DNA of 64,000 nucleotides from VXPW01 sp965115815 (GTDB lineage Bacteria > Pseudomonadota > Alphaproteobacteria > TMED109). Positions 8,722 to 17,881 of the stretch are shown here, in pieces. The stretch lies in NCBI GenBank assembly GCA_965115815.1, contig OZ220465.1, positions 620,001 to 684,000 on the forward strand, given 5' to 3'. The notes under the pieces are model-generated. The model worked only from the letters and a program-made list of their open reading frames with translations. It had not been told where the DNA came from and ran no database searches. The stretch's first letter is position 1; each line of letters opens with the position of its first letter. The translations under genes were made by a program, and so were the position numbers.

Positions 8722-9209
8722 GCCCGTCGAAGTCGGTTCGGGTGCCGGCCGGCCTCGGCGAACAGGTGGGCCGCGAGGCCGCCCGGCGCGGCGTCACGCA
8801 GACGGCGCTGGTGGAAGCCGCGCTCCGGAGCTTCCTCACCCCGGAAGGCGCCGACCGGCGCGACGAGATCCTCATCCGCCGCCTCGATCGGATCACCCGT
8901 TCGCTCGGCCGCCTCTCCCGCGACCACATCGTGATCTCGGAAACGCTGGCCCTCTTCGTCCGCTACTTCCTGGTCGTCACGCCGCCGGTCCCGGGCGACG
9001 AGCAGGAAGCGGCCCGGGCGCTGGGACTGGAGCGCTTCGAGTACTTCGTCACCCAGCTCGCCGAGCGCATCGCCGGCGGCCGTACGCTGCTGCACGAGGT
9101 GCTCGACGAGATCCGGCCGGCGGAGCGCGACTTCCTGACCGCGGTGGACTTCTCGGCGCCGGCGCCCGCCGGCCGCCGGTCCGGCGCGGCGGAGACGGGC
9201 GATGGGTGA
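8718..9209 (+). CDS. CopG-type ribbon-helix-helix protein
   Basis: The 163-residue protein begins at a GTG overlapping the traG stop. Its first 45 residues (SKSVRVPAGLGEQVGREAARRG, then VTQTALVEAALRSFLTPEG) have the strand-helix-helix pattern of a CopG/MetJ repressor. The rest is helical and includes a hydrophobic stretch (ALFVRYFLVVTPP). A copG gene sits between traG and trbB in most clusters of this type. It is a candidate autoregulator or relaxosome accessory protein; the DNA target is unknown. Confidence 0.82.
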   Translation: MSPSKSVRVPAGLGEQVGREAARRGVTQTALVEAALRSFLTPEGADRRDEILIRRLDRITRSLGRLSRDHIVISETLALFVRYFLVVTPPVPGDEQEAARALGLERFEYFVTQLAERIAGGRTLLHEVLDEIRPAERDFLTAVDFSAPAPAGRRSGAAETGDG

Positions 9210-10218
9210 ACCGGTTCCGAACCGCGGGATCGGGATGCTGCGGACGGCCATGGGCAGCGCGGTCACCGGCGCCCTCGCGAATCCCCGGGTGCTCGAGGTC
9301 ACCGTCAACCCGGACGGCCGGCTGTGGCTCGATCATGCGGTGAGCGGCCGCGTGGACACCGGCGTGCATCTCGCGCCGGCGGCGGTCGAACGCATCATCC
9401 GCCTGGTCGCGAGCCAGGCGGGGCGCGCCTCGGGCGTCGAGCATCCGATCGTGAGCGCCGAACTGCCCGGCACCGGCGAACGCTTCGAGGGCGTGCTGCC
9501 GCCGGTGGCCCGGCACCCCTGCTTCTCGATCCGCCGGCCGTCCGAGCGGGTGCTCGACCTCGAAACCCAGGTCCGGACCGGAGCCCTCGCCCCGGCGCAG
9601 GCGGCCCTGCTGCGCGATGCGGTCCGCGCCCGGCGCAACATCGTGGTGGCCGGCGGTGCGTCGTCGGGCAAGACCACGCTGGCCAACGCGCTCCTGCACG
9701 AAATCCGCGATCTCGGCCACCGCGTGCTGCTGCTCGAGGATACCCGGGAACTGGTGTGCCGGACCGCGGAATGCGTGGCCCTCCGCACCCAGCCGGGGGT
9801 GGCGTCGCTCACCGACCTGCTGCGCTCGACCCTGCGGCTCCGTCCGGACCGGATCGTGGTCGGCGAGGTGCGCGGCGCCGAGGCCCTGGCCCTGATCAAG
9901 GCGTGGAACACCGGCCATCCGGGAGGACTCGCGACGCTCCACGCCAATTCGGCCCCCGCCGCGCTCGCCCGCCTCGAACTGCTGATCCAGGAAGCCGCCG
10001 CCGCCGTCGACCGCCGGCTGGTGGCCGAGGCCGTGGATCTGGTGGTGTTCCTCGACCGGTCGGGCGGCGCGCGCCGGGTCGAAACCCTGCTCGCCGTGCA
10101 CGGCCTCCACCCGGACGGCACGTACGACACCCGGCCGCTGGGCGGGGGTACCGCCGCCGACCGCGGCGCCGGCCCGGAGTTCCCGCACCACCGGACCGAA
10201 AGGAGGTTCCGCCCATGA
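9202..10218 (+). CDS. trbB: TrbB/VirB11 secretion ATPase
   Basis: This cytoplasmic hexameric ATPase powers pilus assembly and substrate transfer with VirB4 and VirD4. At 338 residues it is the normal length. Visible motifs are Walker A GGASSGKTTLANAL (about 150-163), an Asp box LLLEDTRELVC, Walker B LRPDRIVVGEVRGAEAL and the His box TGHPGGLATLHAN. It starts inside the last codons of the copG-like gene and ends overlapping trbC by ATGA. Confidence 0.95.
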   Translation: MGEPVPNRGIGMLRTAMGSAVTGALANPRVLEVTVNPDGRLWLDHAVSGRVDTGVHLAPAAVERIIRLVASQAGRASGVEHPIVSAELPGTGERFEGVLPPVARHPCFSIRRPSERVLDLETQVRTGALAPAQAALLRDAVRARRNIVVAGGASSGKTTLANALLHEIRDLGHRVLLLEDTRELVCRTAECVALRTQPGVASLTDLLRSTLRLRPDRIVVGEVRGAEALALIKAWNTGHPGGLATLHANSAPAALARLELLIQEAAAAVDRRLVAEAVDLVVFLDRSGGARRVETLLAVHGLHPDGTYDTRPLGGGTAADRGAGPEFPHHRTERRFRP

Positions 10219-10544
10219 TCAAGCCGTCCGTCCGCCCGCTCGCGTGCGCCGCCGTGCTGGTGCCGCTGCTGGCAGGATTCGCGCCCGAACCGGCGTGGGC
10301 CGCCGGTTCGGGCATGCCCTGGGAAGGGCCGCTGCAGAGCATCCTGAACTCGGTCGAGGGACCGGTCGCCCGCATCGTGGCGGTGATCATCATCACGGTG
10401 ACCGGACTCATGCTCGCGTTCGGCGATACCTCCGGCGGATTCCGGCGGATGATCCAGATCGTGTTCGGCCTGTCGATCGCCTTCGGCGCGGCCTCCTTCT
10501 TCCTCCGGTTCTTCTCGTTTGCCGGCGGGGCGCTCGTACCGTGA
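10215..10544 (+). CDS. trbC: TrbC/VirB2 major pilin precursor
   Basis: The 109-residue pilin precursor is the predicted TraF substrate. It has a signal peptide (LACAAVLVPLLAGFA, cleavage likely after AWA) and two membrane helices (IVAVIIITVTGLMLAFG and IVFGLSIAFGAASFFL) around a short GDTSGGFRRM loop, the VirB2 layout. A strong AGGAGG lies 9 bases before the ATG, the best ribosome-binding site in the operon, as expected for the subunit needed in greatest amount. It overlaps trbB and trbD. Confidence 0.92.
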   Translation: MIKPSVRPLACAAVLVPLLAGFAPEPAWAAGSGMPWEGPLQSILNSVEGPVARIVAVIIITVTGLMLAFGDTSGGFRRMIQIVFGLSIAFGAASFFLRFFSFAGGALVP

Positions 10545-10810
10545 CCGGGCGGGCCGTCCCGGAAGGGTTCGAGGTGCAGCTGCACCGTTCGCTGACCCAG
10601 CCGATCCTGCTGGCCGGCGTGCCGAGGTCGCTCGCGATCCTGAACGGCACCCTCGCCGCCGCGGTCGGACTGGGCCTCCAGCAGTGGGTGGTCGGCCTGG
10701 GGATCTGGGTGGTCGTCCAGGCGGTCGGCGCGGTCTGCGCGCGCCACGATGCCCAGTTCGTGGAAGTGGCGGTCCGCCACCTGCGGCACCGGAGCTACCA
10801 CGGATGCTGA
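10541..10810 (+). CDS. trbD: TrbD/VirB3 inner-membrane protein
   Basis: This 89-residue protein starts at a GTG overlapping the trbC stop. GFEVQLHRSLTQPILLAGVPRSLAILNGTLAA followed by a second hydrophobic segment is the VirB3 pattern of a cytoplasmic N-terminus and two membrane helices. The ending RHLRHRSYHGC also fits TrbD. VirB3 works with the VirB4 ATPase; here trbE begins inside its last codons. Confidence 0.9.
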   Translation: MTGRAVPEGFEVQLHRSLTQPILLAGVPRSLAILNGTLAAAVGLGLQQWVVGLGIWVVVQAVGAVCARHDAQFVEVAVRHLRHRSYHGC

Positions 10811-13194
10811 ACCTGTCCGAATACCGGCAGCGCCCGGCCGGTCTCGGCGACCTGCTGCCGTGGGGATTCCTGGTGGCTCCGGGAATCATCCTGAACAAGG
10901 ACGGGTCGTTCCAGCGGTCGGCCCGGTTCCGCGGGCCCGATCTCGAGAGCTCGACGGAATCCGAACTGATGGCCGTGACCGCGCGGGTGAACAACGTGCT
11001 GCGCCGGTTCGGTTCCGGCTGGGCCCTGTACTTCGACGCGGAGCGGATTCCCGCCCGAAGCTATCCGCGGAGCACCTTTCCCGACCGGCTGTCCCGGCTG
11101 GTCGACGACGAACGGCGGCGCGGTTTCGAGCGCCGGGGCCGGCATTTCGAATCGCGCTGCCGTCTGACGCTCGCCTGGCTCCCGCCGGCCGATTCCTGGT
11201 CGCGGGCCGGGCATGCGCTGGTGGCGCAGGCCGGGCCCCGGCCCGGGGAGTCGGTCACGTGGCGGACCCATCTCGAGAATTTCCAGGCCCAGACCGACCG
11301 CGCCTTCCGCCTGCTCGCGGACGTGATGCCCCGCCTCGCCCCGCTGTCGGACGAGGAGACCCTCACCTACCTGCACGGAACGGTGTCCGCCGCCGACGGG
11401 CGGATCACGGTGCCCGGGATTCCCGCGCATCTCGATGCGGTCCTCGCCGACACGCCGCTGGTCGGGGGCATCGACCCCGTGCTCGGCGACCTGCATCTGC
11501 GCACCCTCACCGTGCTCGGATTCCCCAACGTCACGCGGCCGGGACTCCTGGACGATCTCCACGACCTGCCGTTCGCCTACCGCTGGATGACGCGCTTCAT
11601 CGTGCTCGGGAAGGACGAGGCCGAGCGCGAACTCGGCCGGGCCCGGCGGCAGTGGTTCGCGAAACGAAAGTCGGTGTTCGCGCTGCTGAAGGAGATCGTC
11701 TTCAGCCAGGATGCCGCCCTGCTCGATTCGGACGCCGGCCTGAAGGCCGCCGACGCCGACGCCGCCCTGCAGGAACTGGGGGAGGACCTGGTCGCGTTCG
11801 GCCACGTGACGACGAGCGTGACGGTCCGCCACGAATCGCCGGCGGTCGCGGGCGAGCGCCTGCTCGAGCTCGAGCGGGTCCTGCACGGCCGCGGCTTTGC
11901 CACGATCCGCGAACGCCTCAACGCGGTCGAGGCGTGGCTGGGCTCGCTGCCGGGGCACGCCTACGCCAACGTCCGGCAGCCGGTGGTCCACACCCTGAAC
12001 CTTGCCCACATGATGCCGCTGTCCGCCGTCTGGGCCGGGCCCGAGCGGAACGACCACCTCGACGGACCGCCGCTGCTGCTCGCGCAGACGCGCGGCACCA
12101 CGCCCTTTCGGCTGTCGCTCCATGTCGGCGATGTGGGCCACACGCTCGTGGTGGGTCCGACCGGGGCCGGCAAGTCGGTGCTGCTGGCCCTGCTGGCGCT
12201 GCAGTTCCGGCGCTATCCCGGCGCCCAAGTGTACGTATTCGACAAGGGGGCCTCGTGCCGGGCGGCGATTCTCGGCATGGGCGGCACGTTCCTCGACCTC
12301 GGAACCGGCGGCGACCGGCCGGCCTTTCAGCCGCTGCGGCACGTCGACCGCGAATCCGAACGCAGCTTCGCGTTCGAATGGACGGCGGCGCTGCTCGGGC
12401 GCGCCGGCGTCGCGGTCGACCCGGGGGTGCGGCGCGAGCTGTGGGATGCGCTGGGCAGCCTGGCGTCCGCCCCGCCGCGGGAACGGACGCTGACCGGTCT
12501 CGCGCTGCTGCTGGCGCGGCGGGAGCTGAGCGACGCGCTGCAGCCGTGGACCCTGGCCGGGCCGCACGGCCGGGTGCTCGACGCCGACGAGGATGCACTC
12601 GCCCTGACCGACGTGCAGGGATTCGAGATGGAGGAACTGCTCGAGAACGAAGGGCTGGCGGCGCCGGTCCTCGGATACCTGTTCCACCGGTTGCGCGAGC
12701 GGTTCGGCGGGCGGCCCACCCTCATGGTGCTGGACGAGGCCTGGGTCTTTCTCGACGACCCGCTGTTCGCCGCGCAGATCCGCGAGTGGCTGAAGACGTT
12801 GCGCAAACGCAACGTGGCGGTGGTCTTCGCCACCCAGTCGCCGAGCGACATCGTCGGGAGTCCGGTTGCCCCGGCGATTCTCGAATCGTGCCTGTCGCGG
12901 ATCTTTCTTCCCAACGAACGCGCCCAGGAGCCGGCCGCGCAGGAGGTCTACGACCGCCTGGGCCTCAACGCGCGGCAGATCGAACTGCTGGCCCGGGCGA
13001 CCCCGAAGCGGCACTACTACTACCAGTCGCGCCGGGGCGCCCGGCTGTTCGAGCTCGAGCTGGGCGAGATCGCGCTGACGTTTGCCGGCGCCTCGAGCGC
13101 CGACGACCAGGTCCGGGTGCGCGAGGCGCTGGCGCGCGCCGGTCCCGAGCGGTTTCTCGAAGCGTTCCTGGCCGCCCGGAGCGGGCGGACGTGA
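10804..13194 (+). CDS. trbE: TrbE/VirB4 conjugation ATPase
   Basis: The largest ATPase of the channel (796 residues, full length) energises pilus assembly. Its CagE/TrbE/VirB N-terminal domain spans about residues 150-400. Walker A is VVGPTGAGKSVLLALLALQF (about 448-467) and Walker B is TLMVLDEAWVFLDD (about 638-651), followed by VVFATQSPSDI. The ATG at 10804 overlaps the end of trbD by seven bases. The N-terminus MLNLSEYRQRPAGLGDLLPW is typical, which supports this start. Confidence 0.95.
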   Translation: MLNLSEYRQRPAGLGDLLPWGFLVAPGIILNKDGSFQRSARFRGPDLESSTESELMAVTARVNNVLRRFGSGWALYFDAERIPARSYPRSTFPDRLSRLVDDERRRGFERRGRHFESRCRLTLAWLPPADSWSRAGHALVAQAGPRPGESVTWRTHLENFQAQTDRAFRLLADVMPRLAPLSDEETLTYLHGTVSAADGRITVPGIPAHLDAVLADTPLVGGIDPVLGDLHLRTLTVLGFPNVTRPGLLDDLHDLPFAYRWMTRFIVLGKDEAERELGRARRQWFAKRKSVFALLKEIVFSQDAALLDSDAGLKAADADAALQELGEDLVAFGHVTTSVTVRHESPAVAGERLLELERVLHGRGFATIRERLNAVEAWLGSLPGHAYANVRQPVVHTLNLAHMMPLSAVWAGPERNDHLDGPPLLLAQTRGTTPFRLSLHVGDVGHTLVVGPTGAGKSVLLALLALQFRRYPGAQVYVFDKGASCRAAILGMGGTFLDLGTGGDRPAFQPLRHVDRESERSFAFEWTAALLGRAGVAVDPGVRRELWDALGSLASAPPRERTLTGLALLLARRELSDALQPWTLAGPHGRVLDADEDALALTDVQGFEMEELLENEGLAAPVLGYLFHRLRERFGGRPTLMVLDEAWVFLDDPLFAAQIREWLKTLRKRNVAVVFATQSPSDIVGSPVAPAILESCLSRIFLPNERAQEPAAQEVYDRLGLNARQIELLARATPKRHYYYQSRRGARLFELELGEIALTFAGASSADDQVRVREALARAGPERFLEAFLAARSGRT

Positions 13195-13880
13195 AGCGGC
13201 GGGGCGCGGCGCTGGCGCTGGCGGCCGTGCTGCTGGCGGAACCGCGGGCTGCGCAGGCTCTGGCGGTCTACGACGGCGCGAACTACGCCCAGAACCTCCT
13301 GACCGCGGTGCGGTCGCTCGCGGCCGTCCGGCATCTCTCGGAGATGGTGGCCGGGCTGCAGCGGAATCTCCGCCAGCTCGGCTTCGACGGCAGCTCGGTT
13401 CTCGCTACGGGCCGGTCCTGGCTCCGGATCCTCTTCGCCGACGCGCCGGGAATCGCATGGGACCGCACCCAGGCCGCGGCGGCCGCGGACCGCCTGTTTC
13501 CGGACACCGTGCCGCCGGCGCTCGCGCGGCCGGCGCGGGTCCGGCAGGCCCGGGCGCGGGCCGACCTCGTGCGCGAGGGCTGGCGGCACAGCCACGATGT
13601 CCAGACCGGCATGGTCGGGGAGACCCGGACGTCGGAAGCGCTGCTGGGGAATCTGGTCGCCGCCTCCCGGGGGGCGCCCGGCGCCCTGGCGGCGGCGCAG
13701 GCCGGCAACCAGATCGCGGCCCTGCAGGTGCGGGAGCAGCTGCGGACGCAGGCCCTGCTCGCGGCGCATCAGCGTACGCAGGCGGAAGAACGCCTGCGGG
13801 CGGACGCGGCGGCCCGGGCGGCCCGAGCCCGGTTCGCGGCCTCGATCGGTTCCGGCACCCTGTACACCCGGCTGCCGTAG
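13191..13880 (+). CDS. trbJ: TrbJ/VirB5 pilus-tip protein
   Basis: The 229-residue protein begins at a GTG overlapping the trbE stop. It has a signal peptide (LALAAVLLAEPRAAQALA) and then YDGANYAQNLLTAVRSL, the usual TrbJ start after cleavage. The C-terminal half is a long Ala/Arg/Gln-rich helix, as in VirB5, which sits at the pilus tip. It ends with TAG, one of few real genes here to do so. An 11-bp gap follows before trbL. Confidence 0.9.
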   Translation: MKRRGAALALAAVLLAEPRAAQALAVYDGANYAQNLLTAVRSLAAVRHLSEMVAGLQRNLRQLGFDGSSVLATGRSWLRILFADAPGIAWDRTQAAAAADRLFPDTVPPALARPARVRQARARADLVREGWRHSHDVQTGMVGETRTSEALLGNLVAASRGAPGALAAAQAGNQIAALQVREQLRTQALLAAHQRTQAEERLRADAAARAARARFAASIGSGTLYTRLP

Positions 13881-13891
13881 GGCCCAGCCGC

Positions 13892-14974
13892 GTGGACGAT
13901 CTCAACGTTGCCGACCGGTTCACCGACACGTTCCTTGCGTTCGTGGACAGCGGCTTCGGCCTGCTGGGGCCCGATGTCGGCTTTCTGATCCGGATCCTGG
14001 TCACCCTCGACATCGTCCTCGCCGGGCTGACGTGGGCGCTGGCGGCCGAGGGCGACGTGTTCGCGAGCCTGGTGCGGAAGGTGCTCTATGTCGGCGCCTT
14101 CGCCCTGATCCTCAACAACTACGCGGTCCTCGCCGACATCCTGTTCGATTCGTTCATCGATCTCGGACTCACCGCGACGGCCGCCCCCCTGCGCCCCGAC
14201 GACCTGCTGCGGCCGGGCTACGTGGCCAATGTCGGCATCGCGGCCGCTCATCCGATCCTGCTCGACCTCCAGACCCTGATCGGGTTTCCCGAGATCTTCG
14301 TGAACGGGGTCGAGATCGCGATCCTGCTGCTGGCCTGGTGCGGGGTCCTGGGCGCGTTCTTCGTGCTCGCGGGACAGATGTTCGTGACCCTGGTCGAGTT
14401 CAAGCTGACGGCGCTCGTGGGCTTCGTGCTGGTGCCGTTCGCGCTCTGGAGCCGGACCACGTTCCTGGCCGAACGGGTGCTGGGCAGCGTGATCGCGGCC
14501 GGCGTGAAGGTCATGGTGCTGGCGGTGGTGATCGGCATCGGCAGCACCATCTTCGCCGAGGTCGCGAGCGCCCTGCAGGGGCAGGACGTGACGATCGCCC
14601 GGGCCCTGCCGCTGTTGCTCGCGGCCTTCCTGCTCCTGGCCATCGGGATCCACGGACCGGCGATCGCGAGCGGCCTGATCGCGGGCGGCCCGCAGCTGGA
14701 CGCCGGGGCAGGGAGCCGCACGGCGCGGGCGGCCGGGACCGTGCTGGCCGGCGCGGCCGGGATGATCGCGGGCGAGCGCGGGTCGGGCGGCGCGGCCGCC
14801 CCGGCCCGGGCCGCCGCGCGCCTGCCGGCCCGGTCTCCGGACCCGTCCGCGGGCGCCGGCCGGCGCGCGGCCGGCTCGACGCTGTCCGGTGCGGCCGGGC
14901 TCGCGGACCGGGACGGAGCGGGTGGGGACGGCGGCGGGTCGGCCGGGCCGGGTCCGGGGCGGGATCGCGCATGA
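13892..14974 (+). CDS. trbL: TrbL/VirB6 polytopic membrane protein
   Basis: This 360-residue protein starts at GTG 13892 (VDDLNVADRFTDTFLAFVDSGFGLL, a typical TrbL beginning). Several membrane helices are visible: FLIRILVTLDIVLAGLTWAL, VLYVGAFALILNNYAVL, VEIAILLLAWCGVLGAFFVL, FKLTALVGFVLVPFALW, VMVLAVVIGIGSTIF and ALPLLLAAFLLLAIGIHG. The Ala/Gly/Pro-rich cytoplasmic tail varies widely in this family. It is part of the inner-membrane channel. Confidence 0.92.
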   Translation: MDDLNVADRFTDTFLAFVDSGFGLLGPDVGFLIRILVTLDIVLAGLTWALAAEGDVFASLVRKVLYVGAFALILNNYAVLADILFDSFIDLGLTATAAPLRPDDLLRPGYVANVGIAAAHPILLDLQTLIGFPEIFVNGVEIAILLLAWCGVLGAFFVLAGQMFVTLVEFKLTALVGFVLVPFALWSRTTFLAERVLGSVIAAGVKVMVLAVVIGIGSTIFAEVASALQGQDVTIARALPLLLAAFLLLAIGIHGPAIASGLIAGGPQLDAGAGSRTARAAGTVLAGAAGMIAGERGSGGAAAPARAAARLPARSPDPSAGAGRRAAGSTLSGAAGLADRDGAGGDGGGSAGPGPGRDRA

Positions 14975-15672
14975 GCCGGCTCAGGCGTTCCGAGGGGTCC
15001 TACGGCCGCACGCCGGCCCCGGTCACGCCGTATCAGAAGGCCGCGCAGGTGTGGGACGAACGGCTGGGCAGCGCCCGGGTGCAGGCTCGGAACTGGCGTC
15101 TGGCCTGTCTGGCGTCGCTCGCGATCGCCGGCGTGCTGGCGGCGGGCCTGTGGCACACCGCCCGGCGCAGCACCGTGGTTCCCTACGTCGTCGAAGTGGA
15201 CGCGTTCGGCGCCGCGCGGGCCGTGGGGCCGATGCCCGGCGAGCATCGTCCGGGCGACGGACAGATCGCCTACCACCTCGCGGCCTTCGTGGAAAACGTC
15301 CGGACCGTGCCCATCGATCCCGTGGTGCTGCGCCGGAACTGGCTGCGGGCCTACGCATACGTCGCGAGCCGGGCCGCCGGCCGCCTCGGCGACTACGCCC
15401 GCTCGGCGGATCCGTTCCGGAACGTGGGCGAGCGCACGGTCACGGTGGAACTGACCAGCGCGGTGCGGTCCTCCGACACCAGTTTCGAACTGCGCTGGCG
15501 CGAGGACGAATCGTTCCGGGGCGCCGCCGCCGAAACCCGCTGGTACACCGCCCTGCTGTCGTACGTGGTGCAGCCGCCCCGCGACGCCGCGGCGCTCCGG
15601 GCCAATCCGCTCGGGATCTACATCACCGATTTCCACTGGTCGCGCGACCTCGTGACAGGAGACTCACCATGA
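14971..15672 (+). CDS. trbF: TrbF/VirB8 assembly factor
   Basis: This 233-residue bitopic inner-membrane protein scaffolds the channel. N-terminal TPYQKAAQVWDERLGSARVQARNWRL is the TrbF signature, followed by one membrane helix (ASLAIAGVLAAGLW). The periplasmic NTF2-like domain includes VPYVVEVDAFG, RNWLRAYAYV and a final NPLGIYITDFHWSRDL. It overlaps the trbL stop by ATGA. Confidence 0.93.
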   Translation: MSRLRRSEGSYGRTPAPVTPYQKAAQVWDERLGSARVQARNWRLACLASLAIAGVLAAGLWHTARRSTVVPYVVEVDAFGAARAVGPMPGEHRPGDGQIAYHLAAFVENVRTVPIDPVVLRRNWLRAYAYVASRAAGRLGDYARSADPFRNVGERTVTVELTSAVRSSDTSFELRWREDESFRGAAAETRWYTALLSYVVQPPRDAAALRANPLGIYITDFHWSRDLVTGDSP

Positions 15673-16637
15673 ACCGTCCGACCTTGCTGATCCTGGCCGC
15701 GGTGGCGGCCGGCTGCACGACCGATCCGGCCGCCAACCGCGGCGCCGACCCGGGATCCGCCCCGGCCGTCGCGGTGCCGGCCACGCGGATTCTCGAACCG
15801 GCGACCGAAGTGATCGCCGTGCCGACCCCGCTGCCGCTGCCGGGGCAGCTCAAGCCCCTCCCGCCGGCGGGTCCGCCGCGCGGCGCGCCGCACAGGGCCG
15901 GGCCCGACCCGCGGGCCCGGATCCATGCGGCCAATGCCGAGGCCCGCCTCGAACCGGACGCGGACGGGTACGTGAACGCGATTCAGGTCTATCCCTGGAC
16001 GGAGGGGGCCCTGTATCAGGTCTACACGGCGCCCGGCCAGGTCACCGACCTCGCCCTGGCCCCGGGCGAGCAGCTGGTGTCCCTGTCCGCGGGGGATACC
16101 GTCCGGTGGAAGGTGGACGACACCGCGAGCGGCAGCGGGCCCGGCCGGCGGGCCCACGTGCTGGTCAAGCCGATCGCCGCCGGGCTGGTCACCAATCTCA
16201 TCGTGGCCACCGACCGGCGGGTCTACCATGTGGAGCTCCGGTCGCTGGATGCGACCTACATGGCCTCCGTGTCCTGGACCTACCCGGAAGAGGCCCTGGC
16301 GTACCGGAAGGCGGCCGCGCCGGATCCGGCGGCCGGTCCGGTCGCCGTCGTCGGCCTGCGGCCCGACGAACTGCAGTTCGGGTACCGCATTCTCGGCGAC
16401 CGTCCGGCGTGGCGGCCGGTGCGGGTCTTCGATGATGGCCGGCGGGTCTTTGTCCAGCTGCCGCCGGAGACGGCGGTTGCCCCGCCGCTGTTCCTGATCG
16501 GACCGGAGCAGGAGGTGGAACTGGTGAACTACCGGGTGCGCGGGTCGTACTACGTGGTGGATCGCCTGTTCGACGTTGCCGAACTCCGACTGGGGACGGA
16601 TCCGCAGACGGTGGTCCGGATCGAGCGGGCCCGGTGA
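15669..16637 (+). CDS. trbG: TrbG/VirB9 outer-membrane-complex protein
   Basis: The 322-residue protein has a lipoprotein-like signal (LLILAAVAAGC, with the Cys at about residue 16) and a Pro-rich linker. The VirB9 domain begins VNAIQVYPWTEGALYQVYTAPGQVTDLALAPGE and ends RGSYYVVDRLFDVAELRLG. In most RP4-like systems a separate TrbH is the lipoprotein; none was seen here, so the lipidated TrbG may fill that role (inference). It overlaps trbF and trbI by four bases. Confidence 0.92.
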   Translation: MNRPTLLILAAVAAGCTTDPAANRGADPGSAPAVAVPATRILEPATEVIAVPTPLPLPGQLKPLPPAGPPRGAPHRAGPDPRARIHAANAEARLEPDADGYVNAIQVYPWTEGALYQVYTAPGQVTDLALAPGEQLVSLSAGDTVRWKVDDTASGSGPGRRAHVLVKPIAAGLVTNLIVATDRRVYHVELRSLDATYMASVSWTYPEEALAYRKAAAPDPAAGPVAVVGLRPDELQFGYRILGDRPAWRPVRVFDDGRRVFVQLPPETAVAPPLFLIGPEQEVELVNYRVRGSYYVVDRLFDVAELRLGTDPQTVVRIERAR

Positions 16638-17881
16638 GCGGTGGCGAAGCGCGGGTCCGCCGGCCGGGGGACGCCGACCCCGCTGCGCCTCTCGGGCCTT
16701 CCGGGCCGGACGCGGGAGGGGCGGGCGCCGCGGCCGACGGTCCGGAGACGGTCGGGGAATCGGTCCCCCGAGGCGATCCGGCGGACTTCGAGCTCCGGGT
16801 GCCGCCCCGGCCCGTCACGCGGATCAATCGCCGGCTTCTCGCCGTGCTGGCCGGGGCTGCGGTGCTGGCGGCGCTGGGGATCCTCTCGGCGGCCCTGGCG
16901 CCGCCCGCCGGGCGCGGCGGAAACGCGTTGCCGGAAGTCCGGATTCCGGACCGGCCGCACGTCGACGCGGTCGAGCGCCTGCCCGACAGCTATGCGGAGG
17001 TGGCCTTTCGGCCGCTGCCGGCGGTCGGCGAGCCGGATGCGGCGCCGCGTCCGGATGCGGGGGCGGAGGCGCGGCGGCGGGAGGAGGAGCAGACGAGGGA
17101 GGCGCTGCGGTCGGAACTCTTCTTTCCGGTGCGGGGCGGGCAGGCGGTTCCCGCGCCGCCGGCGCCCGAGGCCGTCGATGTCCCGACGGATTCCGAAGCC
17201 GGCCCGAAGCCGGCGGGCGCACGGGACCGGCAGGCACGGATGCAGGCGTTCCTCGATGCGGCGCCTTCCACGGAGGTCTACAACCCGCATCTTCTCGAAG
17301 AGCCGCTGTCGCCGTGGCAGATCCTGGCCGGGAGCATCCTGCGGGCGGCGCTGGTCACCGGACTCGATTCGGACCTGCCGGGCTTCGTGGTGGCGCAGCT
17401 GACCGAGGACGTCTTCGACTCCGTGACCGGGGAGACGGTGCTGCTGCCGCGCGGAACGCGGCTGCTCGGCCGCTACGACAGTCAGGTCGCGTTCGGACAG
17501 GAACGGGCGCTGGTGGTCTGGCATCGGCTGGTGCTCCCGGACGGCGCGTCGATCGTCGTCGAGAATCTGCCGGCGGCCGACGCCGCCGGCCGCGCCGGAC
17601 TGTCCGACACGGTGGATGTCCACGGCTGGCGGATCGGGCGCGGGATTCTGCTTTCCTCCCTGCTGGGAGTCGGTACCGAGCTTGCATGGGAGGACGAAGG
17701 GGACCTGACTCGCGCCCTGCGCGAGTCCGTGCAGGATGGAACCGACCGAGCGGGCAGGAAGCTCCTGGAGCGCGAACTCGACGTGCCGCCGACCTTGCGG
17801 GTGCGGCCCGGCTGGCCGCTGTCGGTACTGGTGCACCGGGATCTCGTGCTCCGGCCGTGGCAGAACCGGGTCGGGCCGTGA
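16634..17881 (+). CDS. trbI: TrbI/VirB10 core-complex protein
   Basis: This 415-residue protein starts at GTG 16634. It has a cytoplasmic Pro/Gly-rich N-terminus, one membrane helix (LLAVLAGAAVLAALGILSAAL, about residues 65-85) and a periplasmic linker with a charged helical stretch. The VirB10 C-terminal domain includes LLAGSILRAALVTGLDSDLPG-type sequence, LLPRGTRLLGRYDSQVAFGQERALVVWHRL and RPGWPLSVLVHRDLVL. It spans both membranes and relays the energy signal. It is the last recognised gene of the operon. Confidence 0.93.
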   Translation: MSGGEARVRRPGDADPAAPLGPSGPDAGGAGAAADGPETVGESVPRGDPADFELRVPPRPVTRINRRLLAVLAGAAVLAALGILSAALAPPAGRGGNALPEVRIPDRPHVDAVERLPDSYAEVAFRPLPAVGEPDAAPRPDAGAEARRREEEQTREALRSELFFPVRGGQAVPAPPAPEAVDVPTDSEAGPKPAGARDRQARMQAFLDAAPSTEVYNPHLLEEPLSPWQILAGSILRAALVTGLDSDLPGFVVAQLTEDVFDSVTGETVLLPRGTRLLGRYDSQVAFGQERALVVWHRLVLPDGASIVVENLPAADAAGRAGLSDTVDVHGWRIGRGILLSSLLGVGTELAWEDEGDLTRALRESVQDGTDRAGRKLLERELDVPPTLRVRPGWPLSVLVHRDLVLRPWQNRVGP

